Shown here: positions 8,279 to 15,827 of the stretch, in pieces | Numbering within the stretch: the first letter of the stretch is position 1 | How the letters are laid out: every line of letters begins with the position of its first letter | NCBI GenBank assembly: GCA_900543515.1 | Contig: UQRW01000022.1 | Coordinates: 1-37,243, forward strand | DNA from: an uncultured Collinsella sp. | GTDB lineage: Bacteria > Actinomycetota > Coriobacteriia > Coriobacteriales > Coriobacteriaceae | DNA length: 37,243 bases | Reading direction: 5' to 3' | Notes under the pieces: generated by a model | The model's input: the letters and a program-made list of their open reading frames with translations, nothing else | Databases searched by the model: none | What the model was told of the DNA's origin: nothing | Program-made: the position numbers and the translations under genes

Positions 8279-9178
8279 TTACAGATGGCGCTCCAGGAAG
8301 CGGAAGGCTAGGCGAATCCAGGGACGGACCGCCACCTGCTTGTCCTCGTTGTCGACCGCGGTGTTGGCGTTGCCGAGCGAAAGGCCGTGACCACCCTGGT
8401 CGAAGACGTGCATCTCGCATGCAACGCCCTCCTCGGCCATGCGCTGCGCAAACGGGTAGACCTGCGCGATCGGCGCCGTCTTGTCGTCGGACACGCCCCA
8501 CACAAAGGTCGGTGGCATCTGACGCGAAACATGTGTGGTAGGGCATATGTCGGCCAAATGCTCGTCAGTTGCCTCGCCGCCCGTCACCATCGACAGGTAG
8601 TCGTTGAGCAAATCGCGTCCCGTCTTGCCGCCCGTCTTGGGCACGCGCAAGTCAATGCGCGGATCGCGCGTCTGCATGTCGCGCACATAGGCAAAGTCGA
8701 GCAACGGATAGCCCAGCACCACGGCATCGGGACGAATGTCGTCCGGACGCGCCCCGGCAAGTGCCGCGAAGGGGCCGGTCTTCCACTGCGTTGCCAGCGA
8801 GGCGCAAATCATGCCGCCCGCAGAAAAGCCCACAACGCACACGCGCTTGGGGTCGACATGCCACTCGTCGGCATTCGCGCGCACCGTGGCGACCATCTTG
8901 GCAAGATCTGCCTGGGGGTGCGGAAAGCTCACGTCACCCGTAGAACTCGTCACATAGTTGAGCACAAAGGCCTGGTAGCCGCGGTCCAAAAATGCAAACG
9001 CCACCGGGTCCTGCTCGTGCGGAGCGATATGCGTAAACCCGCCTCCGCCGCAGATGATCACCGCGGGGCGGCGGCCATTGGGCTTGTCGGGCAGCGGCTC
9101 GGCACCCAAATACGTAAACGTCACCGGATAATCCTCGGTCGGTTCCTCGCCCCACAGCGCATGGTTCTCGACAATCAT
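8279..9178 (-). CDS. Alpha/beta hydrolase, acetyl-esterase (BD-FAE) like
   Basis: A 299-residue serine esterase of the alpha/beta hydrolase fold, resembling bacterial acetylxylan/feruloyl esterases. The oxyanion-hole region is CGGGGF at about 43-48, the nucleophile is S119 in GFSAGG, the acid is D231 or D232 in GVSDDKTAP, and the catalytic histidine is H264 in QGGHG. There is no signal peptide, so it is probably cytoplasmic and acts on imported acylated sugars. I use the ATG at 9178 (AAGGGAG five to six bases upstream). The frame is open further upstream to 9385, but that extension has no esterase-like sequence and runs through the promoter region of the divergent EIIA gene. Substrate is unknown. 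Confidence 0.88.
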   Translation of the reverse strand: MIVENHALWGEEPTEDYPVTFTYLGAEPLPDKPNGRRPAVIICGGGGFTHIAPHEQDPVAFAFLDRGYQAFVLNYVTSSTGDVSFPHPQADLAKMVATVRANADEWHVDPKRVCVVGFSAGGMICASLATQWKTGPFAALAGARPDDIRPDAVVLGYPLLDFAYVRDMQTRDPRIDLRVPKTGGKTGRDLLNDYLSMVTGGEATDEHLADICPTTHVSRQMPPTFVWGVSDDKTAPIAQVYPFAQRMAEEGVACEMHVFDQGGHGLSLGNANTAVDNEDKQVAVRPWIRLAFRFLERHL

Positions 9179-9364
9179 ATGTGCTCCCTTCGCGCAAATT
9201 ATGCGCCCTTGTTTTTCGCCTTCAAGCGTACCCCACTTGAACCCGTGGCGCAGAAACACTCCGGCAATAAGTTTCCCTTCAACTGATATATCACATAATC
9301 CCAGTTCAGAGGTATCTTTGAGCAGCGTAGAATAGGGGCGTTGACCAAGCCGCGAAACACATGT

Positions 9365-9374
9365 GAAACGTTTC
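9365..9374. promoter_or_regulatory. Palindrome GAAACGTTTC upstream of EIIA
   Basis: A perfect 10-bp palindrome, flanked by TGT and CCGG, about 48 bases before the EIIA start. It resembles the centre of LacI/CcpA-type operators (paired A-rich and T-rich half-sites around CG) but does not match the full cre consensus. It is a candidate carbon-control operator only. Confidence 0.35.
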
Positions 9375-9421
9375 CGGCAAACCAAACGCGCGATATGCGC
9401 CTATTTAAGTTGGAGGCAACT

Positions 9422-9985
9422 ATGGGTCTGCTCGATTCGCTTAAGTCCACCTTCACCTCGACCGGCGAGGCGTCCGTTCCGCCCGCAGCAAGCTTCGCTA
9501 CCCGCGAAGGCGTCATCTACGCCCCCGTCAACGGCGTGCTCGTCAACCTGGACGAGGTTCCCGACGAGACGATCGCCTCGGGCATGCTTGGCCAGGGCTA
9601 TGGCATCGAGCCCATTACCGGCACCATCTATGCGCCCGCCAACGGCCGCATCGGCGCCACCACTGTCACCAACCACTCCATTGGCATGATCACCGAGGAC
9701 GGTCTTCGCGTGTTCATCCATGTTGGCCTGGGCACCGTGGAAATGAACGGCAAGGGTTTTGCCCGCTTTGTCGAGATGGGCGATGTGGTCAAGGCAGGCC
9801 AGCCGCTCATCAGCTTCGACCGCGAGGCCATTAAGGCCGCTGGTCACGAGGACATCGTGACCGTCATTGTCTCCGAGCTCGATCGTCTTAAGAGCATCGA
9901 CCATGTCGGCGAGTCTGGAACGCTTATCGGCGGCAACCCGCTCGTCAAGCTTGGCGACCCGCTGCTGGTAGCCAAGACCAAGTAG
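9422..9985 (+). CDS. PTS glucose-type EIIA (Crr-like), stand-alone
   Basis: A soluble 187-residue EIIA of the glucose superfamily, which accepts phosphate from HPr and passes it to an EIIB domain. The typical fold is present: VIYAPVNGVLVNLDEVPDE, GTIYAPANGRI, TNHSIGM with H85, and VFIHVGLGTVEMNG with H100. The 15-residue spacing of the two histidines matches H75 and H90 of E. coli EIIA-Glc; H100 is the expected phospho-site. The ATG at 9422 has GGAGG six bases upstream. The gene is monocistronic, closed by a strong terminator. No EIIB or EIIC gene adjoins it, but the EIIBC at 28788 lacks an EIIA domain and could be a partner. A role in carbon regulation is also possible. Confidence 0.93.
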   Translation: MGLLDSLKSTFTSTGEASVPPAASFATREGVIYAPVNGVLVNLDEVPDETIASGMLGQGYGIEPITGTIYAPANGRIGATTVTNHSIGMITEDGLRVFIHVGLGTVEMNGKGFARFVEMGDVVKAGQPLISFDREAIKAAGHEDIVTVIVSELDRLKSIDHVGESGTLIGGNPLVKLGDPLLVAKTK

Positions 9986-10022
9986 CCAGGCCCCGCGCCA
10001 CACAGCCAAAAGGCACCTCGTC

Positions 10023-10054
10023 AAGCGCCCGCGACCATTTGGCCGCGGGCGCTT
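10023..10054 (+). terminator. Terminator after EIIA
   Basis: A perfect 11-bp GC-rich stem: AAGCGCCCGCG at 10023-10033 and its complement at 10044-10054, followed by TTCGTTT. It ends the EIIA transcript. Confidence 0.85.
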
Positions 10055-10166
10055 TTCGTTTGAAAAACCATCCCGCCAATGCCTTATCTGTATAGCCCAA
10101 ATGAGCCGAGCTGCTAGAATATCGAACTGTATGGATAACTATCATTCAACCGTTATGGGAGGATAC

Positions 10167-11570
10167 GTGAACCGCACCAAAATCGCGCAGCTCTATGCCG
10201 ATACCGAGTCGCTCGGCGGCCAGACCGTCACCGTCGCCGGCTGGGTCAAGTCCGTCCGCGACATGAAGAACTTTGGCTTTGTTACGCTCAACGACGGCAG
10301 CTGCTTCCGCGACCTGCAGGTCGTCATGAACCGCGAGGCACTCGACAACTACGACGAGATCGCCCATCAAAACGTCTCGGCCGCACTCATTTGCACCGGC
10401 ACCGTCAAGCTGACCCCCGATGCGCCCCAGCCTTTCGAGCTTTCTGCCACCTCCATCGAGGTCGAAGGCACGAGCGCCCCGGATTACCCGCTGCAGAAGA
10501 AGCGCGCAACCGTCGAGTTCCTGCGCACCCAGCAGCACCTGCGCCCGCGCACCAACCTGTTCCGCGCCGTGTTCCGCATCCGCTCTGTCGCGGCTGCCGC
10601 CATCCACCGCTTCTTCCAGGAGCAGGGCTTTGTCTACGTCAACACCCCCATCATCACCACGAGTGACTGCGAGGGCGCCGGCGAGATGTTCCGCGTGACC
10701 ACGCTCGACCCCAAAAATCCGCCCCTCACCGAGTCCGGCGAGGTCGACTGGAGCCAGGACTTCTTTGGCAAGCATGCAAGCCTCACCGTGTCCGGCCAGC
10801 TCAATGCCGAGAACTTTGCCATGGCCTTTGGCGACGTGTACACCTTTGGCCCCACCTTCCGTGCCGAGAACTCCAACACCACGCGCCACGCCGCCGAGTT
10901 TTGGATGATCGAGCCCGAGATGGCCTTTGCCGACCTTAACGACTACATGGATAACGCCGAGGCCATGCTCAAGTACGTCCTTAAGGACGTCATGGCCACC
11001 TGCCCCGACGAGCTCAATATGCTCAACAAGTTTGTGGACAAGGGTCTGCTCGAGCGCCTGGACCATGTCGCCAACTCCGACTTCGCCCGCGTCACCTATA
11101 CCGAGGCCGTCGAAATCCTGGAGCAGGCCGTCGCCGACGGCCACCAGTTTGATTACCCCGTCAGCTGGGGCATCGACCTGCAGACCGAGCACGAGCGCTT
11201 CCTGACTGAAGAGCACTTTAAGCGACCGACTTTTGTGACCGACTACCCGGCTGAGATCAAGGCGTTCTACATGCGCATGAACGAGGACGGCAAGACCGTC
11301 GCCGCCGCCGACTGCCTGGTTCCCGGTATCGGCGAGATTATCGGCGGCTCCCAGCGCGAGGAGCGCCTGGATCTGCTCGAGGCCCGCATCAAGGACCTGG
11401 GCATGAATCCCGAGCAGTACAAGTACTACCTTGACCTGCGCCGCTACGGTTCCTGCAAGCACGCCGGCTACGGTCTGGGCTTCGAGCGCTTGGTCATGTA
11501 TCTGACCGGCGTGGGCAACATCCGCGACGTCCTGCCGCACCCGCGCACCGTGGGCAACGCCGACTTCTAA
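10167..11570 (+). CDS. asnS: Asparaginyl-tRNA synthetase
   Basis: A class IIb aminoacyl-tRNA synthetase that charges tRNA-Asn with asparagine; 467 residues, the normal length. The N-terminal OB-fold anticodon-binding domain (about 1-110) includes VAGWVKSVRDMKNFGFVTLNDGS. The catalytic core carries motif 2 (FGPTFRAENSNTTRHAAEF) and motif 3 (GYGLGFERLVMYLTGVGNIR), both of the AsnRS type, and ends in DVLPHPRT. I place the start at the GTG at 10167, which has GGGAGG four bases upstream. An in-frame open stretch reaches 10101 but has no ribosome site. The gene stands alone, flanked by terminators. No T-box leader is evident in the 110 bases before it. Confidence 0.97.
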   Translation: MNRTKIAQLYADTESLGGQTVTVAGWVKSVRDMKNFGFVTLNDGSCFRDLQVVMNREALDNYDEIAHQNVSAALICTGTVKLTPDAPQPFELSATSIEVEGTSAPDYPLQKKRATVEFLRTQQHLRPRTNLFRAVFRIRSVAAAAIHRFFQEQGFVYVNTPIITTSDCEGAGEMFRVTTLDPKNPPLTESGEVDWSQDFFGKHASLTVSGQLNAENFAMAFGDVYTFGPTFRAENSNTTRHAAEFWMIEPEMAFADLNDYMDNAEAMLKYVLKDVMATCPDELNMLNKFVDKGLLERLDHVANSDFARVTYTEAVEILEQAVADGHQFDYPVSWGIDLQTEHERFLTEEHFKRPTFVTDYPAEIKAFYMRMNEDGKTVAAADCLVPGIGEIIGGSQREERLDLLEARIKDLGMNPEQYKYYLDLRRYGSCKHAGYGLGFERLVMYLTGVGNIRDVLPHPRTVGNADF

Positions 11571-11616
11571 TCGTCGGACGCTAGCTCGCGTCGCCACACG
11601 CCAACGCTCATCGCAT

Positions 11617-11648
11617 AAGCGTCTCTCGACATCGGTCGAGAGACGCTT
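11617..11648 (+). terminator. Terminator after asnS
   Basis: A perfect 14-bp stem: AAGCGTCTCTCGAC at 11617-11630 and its complement at 11635-11648, with a 4-base loop and a TTTT tail. Confidence 0.9.
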
Positions 11649-11711
11649 TTTTCAACAGCATCCGTCAAGATTTTGGCAAGTTTTTGGTCAGTTGAGCAGG
11701 GCTGTTGAAAA
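11649..11711. repeat. Perfect 11-bp inverted repeat upstream of WYL regulator
   Basis: TTTTCAACAGC (11649-11659) and GCTGTTGAAAA (11701-11711) are exact complements 41 bases apart, about 120-180 bases ahead of the regulator gene. The interval is unusually T-rich. It could be an operator pair or part of the promoter region. Confidence 0.5.
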
Positions 11712-11828
11712 CTCGACCCGCCGTTTGCCGACGACTACCGACCGCCCGGAGTGTCCTGCACCCCTGGGAAAGCCCCGCGTCCTAGGCTCCATACCGTCGC
11801 CACCCAAAACGGAAAGGACGTGGGCACC

Positions 11829-12614
11829 ATGACCGAAGCCGCTGTTGAAACCTACGACACCACGACGAGGGGCGCCGCCTCGATGGCAGCCTATCGCGCC
11901 GTTCGTATCCTGCAGCTCTTGAGCGAAAACACCGGCGAAGACAAGGCCATGCTTTCCGATGAGCTGATCCGGCGCCTCGCCCATCCCGACGACCCCGCCC
12001 GCATGCCCATCTCGGCGGCGCGGCGCAGCATCTACACCGCCATCTCCGCGCTTCGCCATGCCGGATACGAAATTGAGTACAAACGCGGCGTGGGCTACAA
12101 ACTTCTTACCCGCCCGCTCACCGATGAAGAGATCATCCGGCTCCACGGTATGGTCATGCGCAACCGCTCCACGCCTATCGCTATCCGCAAGAGCATGGCG
12201 CAGCACTTAGTTGCCATGGCGAGCGCCGACGTTCGCGGCTACCTCGATACACCCGAACCCGCTCCAAGCGCAGGCAGCAAGGCTACCAAGGCAACACGCA
12301 CGCCCATCAAGCGCATCGACACGTGCGAGCTCGTCGAGCAGGCCATCGACCACGGAACCACGGTGAGTTTTGATATTTCGAGTGTCACGACACGCGGCGA
12401 AACCGAAGCAGCACGGATGACACTCCGTCCCTTTGCCATCAGGCAGCGCGATGGCATCTCGTATCTGCTGGGAACGGTCTACGACGCCCGAGGCACCGAC
12501 GATACGCTGCGCACCGTCGAGATCGCCCGTATGAGAAACGTCAGCACGCGCCTGCTCGACGGCAAGAAGCTCTTCGCCGCCCTGGACGAGGACGACGCCT
12601 CCTCCGCCGCATAA
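11829..12614 (+). CDS. WYL-type transcriptional regulator (HTH)
   Basis: A 261-residue predicted DNA-binding protein. The N-terminal half has a winged-helix character, with RRSIYTAISALRHAGYEIEYKRGVGYKLL at about 63-95 as recognition helix and wing. After a variable linker rich in Ala, Lys and Thr, the C-terminal half (about 165-250) resembles the beta-rich WYL/effector-sensing domain, around TLRPFAIRQRDGISYLLGTVYDARG. The ATG at 11829 is chosen with AAAGGA about ten bases upstream; a GTG three codons earlier is too close to that site. It precedes an ABC importer on the same strand by 160 bases, so it may control that importer, but the importer has its own promoter candidate. The ligand is unknown. 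Confidence 0.78.
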   Translation: MTEAAVETYDTTTRGAASMAAYRAVRILQLLSENTGEDKAMLSDELIRRLAHPDDPARMPISAARRSIYTAISALRHAGYEIEYKRGVGYKLLTRPLTDEEIIRLHGMVMRNRSTPIAIRKSMAQHLVAMASADVRGYLDTPEPAPSAGSKATKATRTPIKRIDTCELVEQAIDHGTTVSFDISSVTTRGETEAARMTLRPFAIRQRDGISYLLGTVYDARGTDDTLRTVEIARMRNVSTRLLDGKKLFAALDEDDASSAA

Positions 12615-12683
12615 GACCCTCCGCCGCCCATTCGACTACCCGTACCGCCCATCCGATTCTGTATTAAAAAACCCGCCAGGCTG

Positions 12684-12711
12684 TTGTAAAAATGGACATC
12701 AGCGCTACTAT
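12684..12711 (+). promoter_or_regulatory. Candidate promoter of the ABC importer
   Basis: TTGTAA (12684-12689), a 16-base spacer, and TACTAT (12706-12711) lie about 65 bases before the lipoprotein gene. Just downstream, TGCACT (12721-12726) and AGTGCA (12734-12739) form a perfect 6-bp hairpin or operator in the leader. Confidence 0.5.
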
Positions 12712-12774
12712 AGTCCCACTTGCACTTTGTCCCAGTGCAGTGTTTCAAGCCATTTTTATACTGGGGGTAATGAT

Positions 12775-13755
12775 ATGAAGGACATCACCATCAGCCGCAG
12801 GAGCCTTCTGGTCTCCGCCGGCCTGCTCGCGCTCGCCCCGCTCGCCGGATGCGGCGGCAACTCTGGTTCCGGCTCTGCTGCCGCCGGTTCCGACTACACC
12901 ATCGGCGTTCTGCAGCTCACCGAGCACTCCGCGCTCGATGCCGCCAACGACGGCTTCGTCAAGGCCATCAAGAAGAGCGGCCTTAAGGTCAAGATCGACC
13001 AGAAGAACGCCCAGAACGACCAGTCCACGTGTAAGTCCATTGCCGACAAGTTTGTGGGCGACAACGTCAACCTGATTTATGCCATCGCCACGCCCGCCGC
13101 GCAGGCTGCCGCCGGCGCCACGGCCGATATCCCCATCGTGGGCTGTGCCATCACCGACTACGCCGCCTCCGGCCTGGTCCAGGACAACGACAAGCCGGGC
13201 ACCAACGTCACGGGCGCTTCCGACCTCACCCCGGTCGCCGAGCAGCTCGAGATGATGCAGAAGGTCCTGCCCGACGTTAAAAAGGTCGGCCTGCTCTACT
13301 GCACCGCCGAGTCCAACTCCGACGTCCAGATCAAGGCCGCCAAGAAGGAACTCGACAAGCTGGGCCTGGAGTACACCGATTTCACCGTCTCGAGCTCCAA
13401 CGAGATTCAGTCCGTCGTCGAGTCTGCCGTGGGCAAGGTCGACGCGCTGTACTCCCCCACCGACAACACCATCGCCGCGGGTGCCTCGCAGGTCGGCCAG
13501 ATCTGCAAGGAAAACAAGCTTCCCTTCGTGACTGGCGAGGAGGGTATGTGCATGGCCGGCGGCCTGTTCACCCTCTCCATCAATTACGAGGACCTGGGCT
13601 ACGCCGCGGGCGAGATGGCCGTTAAGATCCTGAAGGGCGAGGCCAAGCCCGAAGACATGCCGATCAAGCACCTCTCGAGCAAGGACCTGGTCGTCGTCAA
13701 GAACGACGAAATGGCCGAGGCCCTGGGCATCGACCTTTCCGCTCTGGACGCGTAA
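12775..13755 (+). CDS. ABC transporter substrate-binding lipoprotein (TrpX-like, ABC_sub_bind)
   Basis: The extracellular binding component of an ABC importer, 326 residues. The signal peptide has a lipobox LAPLAGC with the lipidated cysteine at C26, and a twin-arginine-like SRRSLL at 7-12. Maturation is followed by a Gly/Ser linker and a two-lobed binding domain: YTIGVLQLTEHSALDAANDGF, then AIATPAAQAAAG, IPIVGCAITDYAASG and YSPTDNTIAAG. This pattern is that of the ABC_sub_bind family, whose better-known members bind tryptophan or other aromatic or small organic ligands. Permease and ATPase genes follow at 13959 and 14875. A hairpin between this gene and the permease probably keeps the binding protein in excess. 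The ligand is not established. Confidence 0.9.
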   Translation: MKDITISRRSLLVSAGLLALAPLAGCGGNSGSGSAAAGSDYTIGVLQLTEHSALDAANDGFVKAIKKSGLKVKIDQKNAQNDQSTCKSIADKFVGDNVNLIYAIATPAAQAAAGATADIPIVGCAITDYAASGLVQDNDKPGTNVTGASDLTPVAEQLEMMQKVLPDVKKVGLLYCTAESNSDVQIKAAKKELDKLGLEYTDFTVSSSNEIQSVVESAVGKVDALYSPTDNTIAAGASQVGQICKENKLPFVTGEEGMCMAGGLFTLSINYEDLGYAAGEMAVKILKGEAKPEDMPIKHLSSKDLVVVKNDEMAEALGIDLSALDA

Positions 13756-13825
13756 TGCCATACGCGGCATGCGTCTAGAGCCCGTGCTCGCGCTTTAGCC
13801 GCGTTATTCAATATCTGAGCCACAG

Positions 13826-13854
13826 GGGCGGGCGCTGTAGACCGGCGTCCGCCC
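13826..13854 (+). terminator. Partial terminator/attenuator between binding protein and permease
   Basis: GGGCGGGCG (13826-13834) pairs with CGTCCGCCC (13846-13854) with one G-U pair; TGCTTGTTT follows. Its place between the lipoprotein and permease genes fits the usual reduction of downstream expression in importer operons. The rest of 13756-13944 shows no gene. Confidence 0.55.
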
Positions 13855-13958
13855 TGCTTGTTTCAGGTAAAACAAAACGTCTGTCCGCAGCTCTTTTATG
13901 CATTGTTACCGCTATCATGGTGACTCACGTGTCCACCCTATCCTAGGAGGTATGAAGC

Positions 13959-14882
13959 ATGCTCATTGCATTGCAGGGCGCCGTTTCGCAGGGCGTCCTC
14001 TGGGGCATTATGGTGCTTGGCGTGTTTATCACGTTCCGCCTGCTCGACATTCCCGATATGACCTGCGACGGCAGCTTTGCCCTCGGCGGCTGCGTCTGCG
14101 CTGTGCTCATCGTCAATAACAACGTCGACCCGCTGCTCGCCGTGCTGGCCGGTATGTGCGCCGGCGCCATCGCGGGTGCCGTCACGGGCATTTTGACCAC
14201 CGTCTTCGAGATTCCCGCGATCCTCGCCGGAATCCTCACCCAGATCAGCCTGTGGTCCATCAACCTGCGCATCATGGGCAAGTCCAATACGCCCATTCTT
14301 GCCAAGGGCACCGTGTTTTCGGCCGTCAGCAATATGACCGGCCTGCCGCAGTCCACCGTTGCCATCATCTTGGGCATCCTGCTCGCCGTGGCTATCGTTG
14401 CCATCCTGTATTGGTTCTTTGGCACCGAGATTGGCTCGGCGCTGCGCGCCACCGGCAACAACGAGTACATGATCCGCGCCCTGGGCGTCAACACCAACTC
14501 CACCAAGATGATCGCCCTCGTGCTCTCCAACGCCCTCATCGGCCTTTCGGGCGCGCTCATCTGCCAGAGCCAAAAGTATGCCGACATTGGTATGGGCACC
14601 GGTGCCATCGTTATCGGTCTTGCCGCCATTGTTATCGGTGAGGTGCTCGGCCGTCTGCTGCCCGGCGGCCTCACGCAGTTTAGCGTCCGTCTTGCCTCCG
14701 CCGTCTTTGGCTCCGTGGTGTACTTCCTTATCCGCGCCATCGTGCTGCAGTTGGGCATGGACGCCAACGACATGAAGCTGCTTTCCGCCGTAATTGTCGC
14801 TGTGGCCCTGTGCGTACCCGTGGTTTGGGAGCGCTATAAGCTCCGCAGCTCCTACACGAAGGGGGATGAGGCAGATGCTTAA
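13959..14882 (+). CDS. ABC transporter permease (BPD_transp_2 type)
   Basis: The integral-membrane subunit of the importer, 307 residues with about eight to nine hydrophobic helices and a positive C-terminal tail (WERYKLRSSYTKGD). The N-terminus (QGVLWGIMVLGVFITFRLLDIPDMTCDGSFALGG) and the segment GSALRATGNNEYMIRALGVN are typical of the LivH/RbsC-like permease family and of the TrpY-type permeases that pair with ABC_sub_bind proteins. The ATG at 13959 has AGGAGG eight bases upstream. Its last eight bases overlap the start of the ATPase gene, so the two are translationally coupled. A single permease implies a homodimer in the membrane. Confidence 0.92.
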   Translation: MLIALQGAVSQGVLWGIMVLGVFITFRLLDIPDMTCDGSFALGGCVCAVLIVNNNVDPLLAVLAGMCAGAIAGAVTGILTTVFEIPAILAGILTQISLWSINLRIMGKSNTPILAKGTVFSAVSNMTGLPQSTVAIILGILLAVAIVAILYWFFGTEIGSALRATGNNEYMIRALGVNTNSTKMIALVLSNALIGLSGALICQSQKYADIGMGTGAIVIGLAAIVIGEVLGRLLPGGLTQFSVRLASAVFGSVVYFLIRAIVLQLGMDANDMKLLSAVIVAVALCVPVVWERYKLRSSYTKGDEADA

Positions 14883-15669
14883 GCTCTCGCACGTCAAGAA
14901 GACCTTTAACAAGGGCACCGTCACCGAGAAGCGCGCGCTCACCGGCGTCGACCTCACCCTGAATGACGGCGACTTTGTAACCGTGATCGGCGGCAACGGC
15001 GCCGGCAAGTCCACGCTGCTCAACATGATCGCCGGCGTGTACCCGCTCGATTCGGGCGTTATTGAGCTCGACGGCACCGACATCTCGCGCCTGAGCGAGT
15101 CGCAGCGCGCCAAGTACCTGGGCCGCGTGTTCCAGGACCCCATGCGCGGCACCGCAGCCGACATGCAGATTGCCGAGAACCTGGCCCTCGCCAAGCGTCG
15201 CGGCCAGCGTCGCGGCCTTTCGTGGGGCGTCACCAAGGCCGAGAAAGATGAATACGTTGAGCTGCTCAAGCGCCTGGACCTTGGTCTGGACACGCGTCTC
15301 AACGCCAAGGTCGGCCTGCTCTCGGGTGGCCAGCGCCAGGCACTCACCCTGCTGATGGCCACGCTCACCAGGCCGCGCCTGCTGCTGCTCGACGAGCACA
15401 CTGCGGCCCTCGACCCCAAGACGGCCTCTAAGGTGCTCAACCTGACCGAGGAGATCGTCGACGAGAACCACCTGACCACGCTCATGGTCACGCACAACAT
15501 GAACGACGCCATCCGTCTGGGCAACCGTCTGATCATGATGCACGAGGGCCATGTGATCTACGACGTGGCCGGCGACGAGAAGAAGTCGCTCACCGTGGCC
15601 GACCTGCTGCAGAAGTTCGAGGAGGTCTCGGGCGGTGAGCTCGCCAACGACCGCATGCTGCTAAGCTAA
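14875..15669 (+). CDS. ABC transporter ATP-binding protein
   Basis: The ATPase of the importer, 264 residues. Walker A is GGNGAGKST near residues 41-49, the signature is LSGGQRQA, Walker B is LLLLDEHTAALDP, and the switch histidine is in VTHNM. The C-terminal helices (SLTVADLLQKFEEVSGGELANDRMLLS) are usual for the TrpZ/PhnC-like branch. I use the ATG at 14875, which overlaps the permease stop by eight bases and has GGGGGA nearby; the longer open frame upstream lies inside the permease gene. Two family-B palindromes follow immediately and probably terminate the operon. Confidence 0.94.
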   Translation: MLKLSHVKKTFNKGTVTEKRALTGVDLTLNDGDFVTVIGGNGAGKSTLLNMIAGVYPLDSGVIELDGTDISRLSESQRAKYLGRVFQDPMRGTAADMQIAENLALAKRRGQRRGLSWGVTKAEKDEYVELLKRLDLGLDTRLNAKVGLLSGGQRQALTLLMATLTRPRLLLLDEHTAALDPKTASKVLNLTEEIVDENHLTTLMVTHNMNDAIRLGNRLIMMHEGHVIYDVAGDEKKSLTVADLLQKFEEVSGGELANDRMLLS

Positions 15670-15708
15670 AACCTGCCAAAAAGGGACAGGTTTATTTTGG
15701 TAGGTTTT
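15668..15708 (+). terminator. Palindromic repeat family B, copy 1 (terminator-like)
   Basis: AAAACCTGCCAAA (15668-15680) pairs with TTTGGTAGGTTTT (15696-15708). The loop carries the block AAGGGACAGG that recurs in the other copies. It overlaps the last base of the ATPase stop codon and ends in a T run. Confidence 0.75.
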
Positions 15709-15723
15709 ATCTGCGCAAACGCC

Positions 15724-15763
15724 AAAACCGCCGCAAAGGGACAGAGGCCCTTGCGGCGGTTTT
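15724..15763 (+). terminator. Palindromic repeat family B, copy 2 (terminator-like)
   Basis: AAAACCGCCGCAAAGGG (15724-15740) pairs with CCCTTGCGGCGGTTTT (15748-15763) with one bulged base. The inner sequence AAAGGGACAGAGG matches copy 1. It is a strong stem with a terminal TTTT. Confidence 0.8.
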
Positions 15764-15827
15764 CGCATATTATGTCGATAATCCGATATTCAACCAGACA
15801 TTCTGGCTAAGGACTAAGGAAACTGCC

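Noticed and set aside
10146..11597. Long minus-strand open frame opposite asnS
   Set aside because: It mirrors the GC-rich codon bias of asnS and has no recognisable domain.
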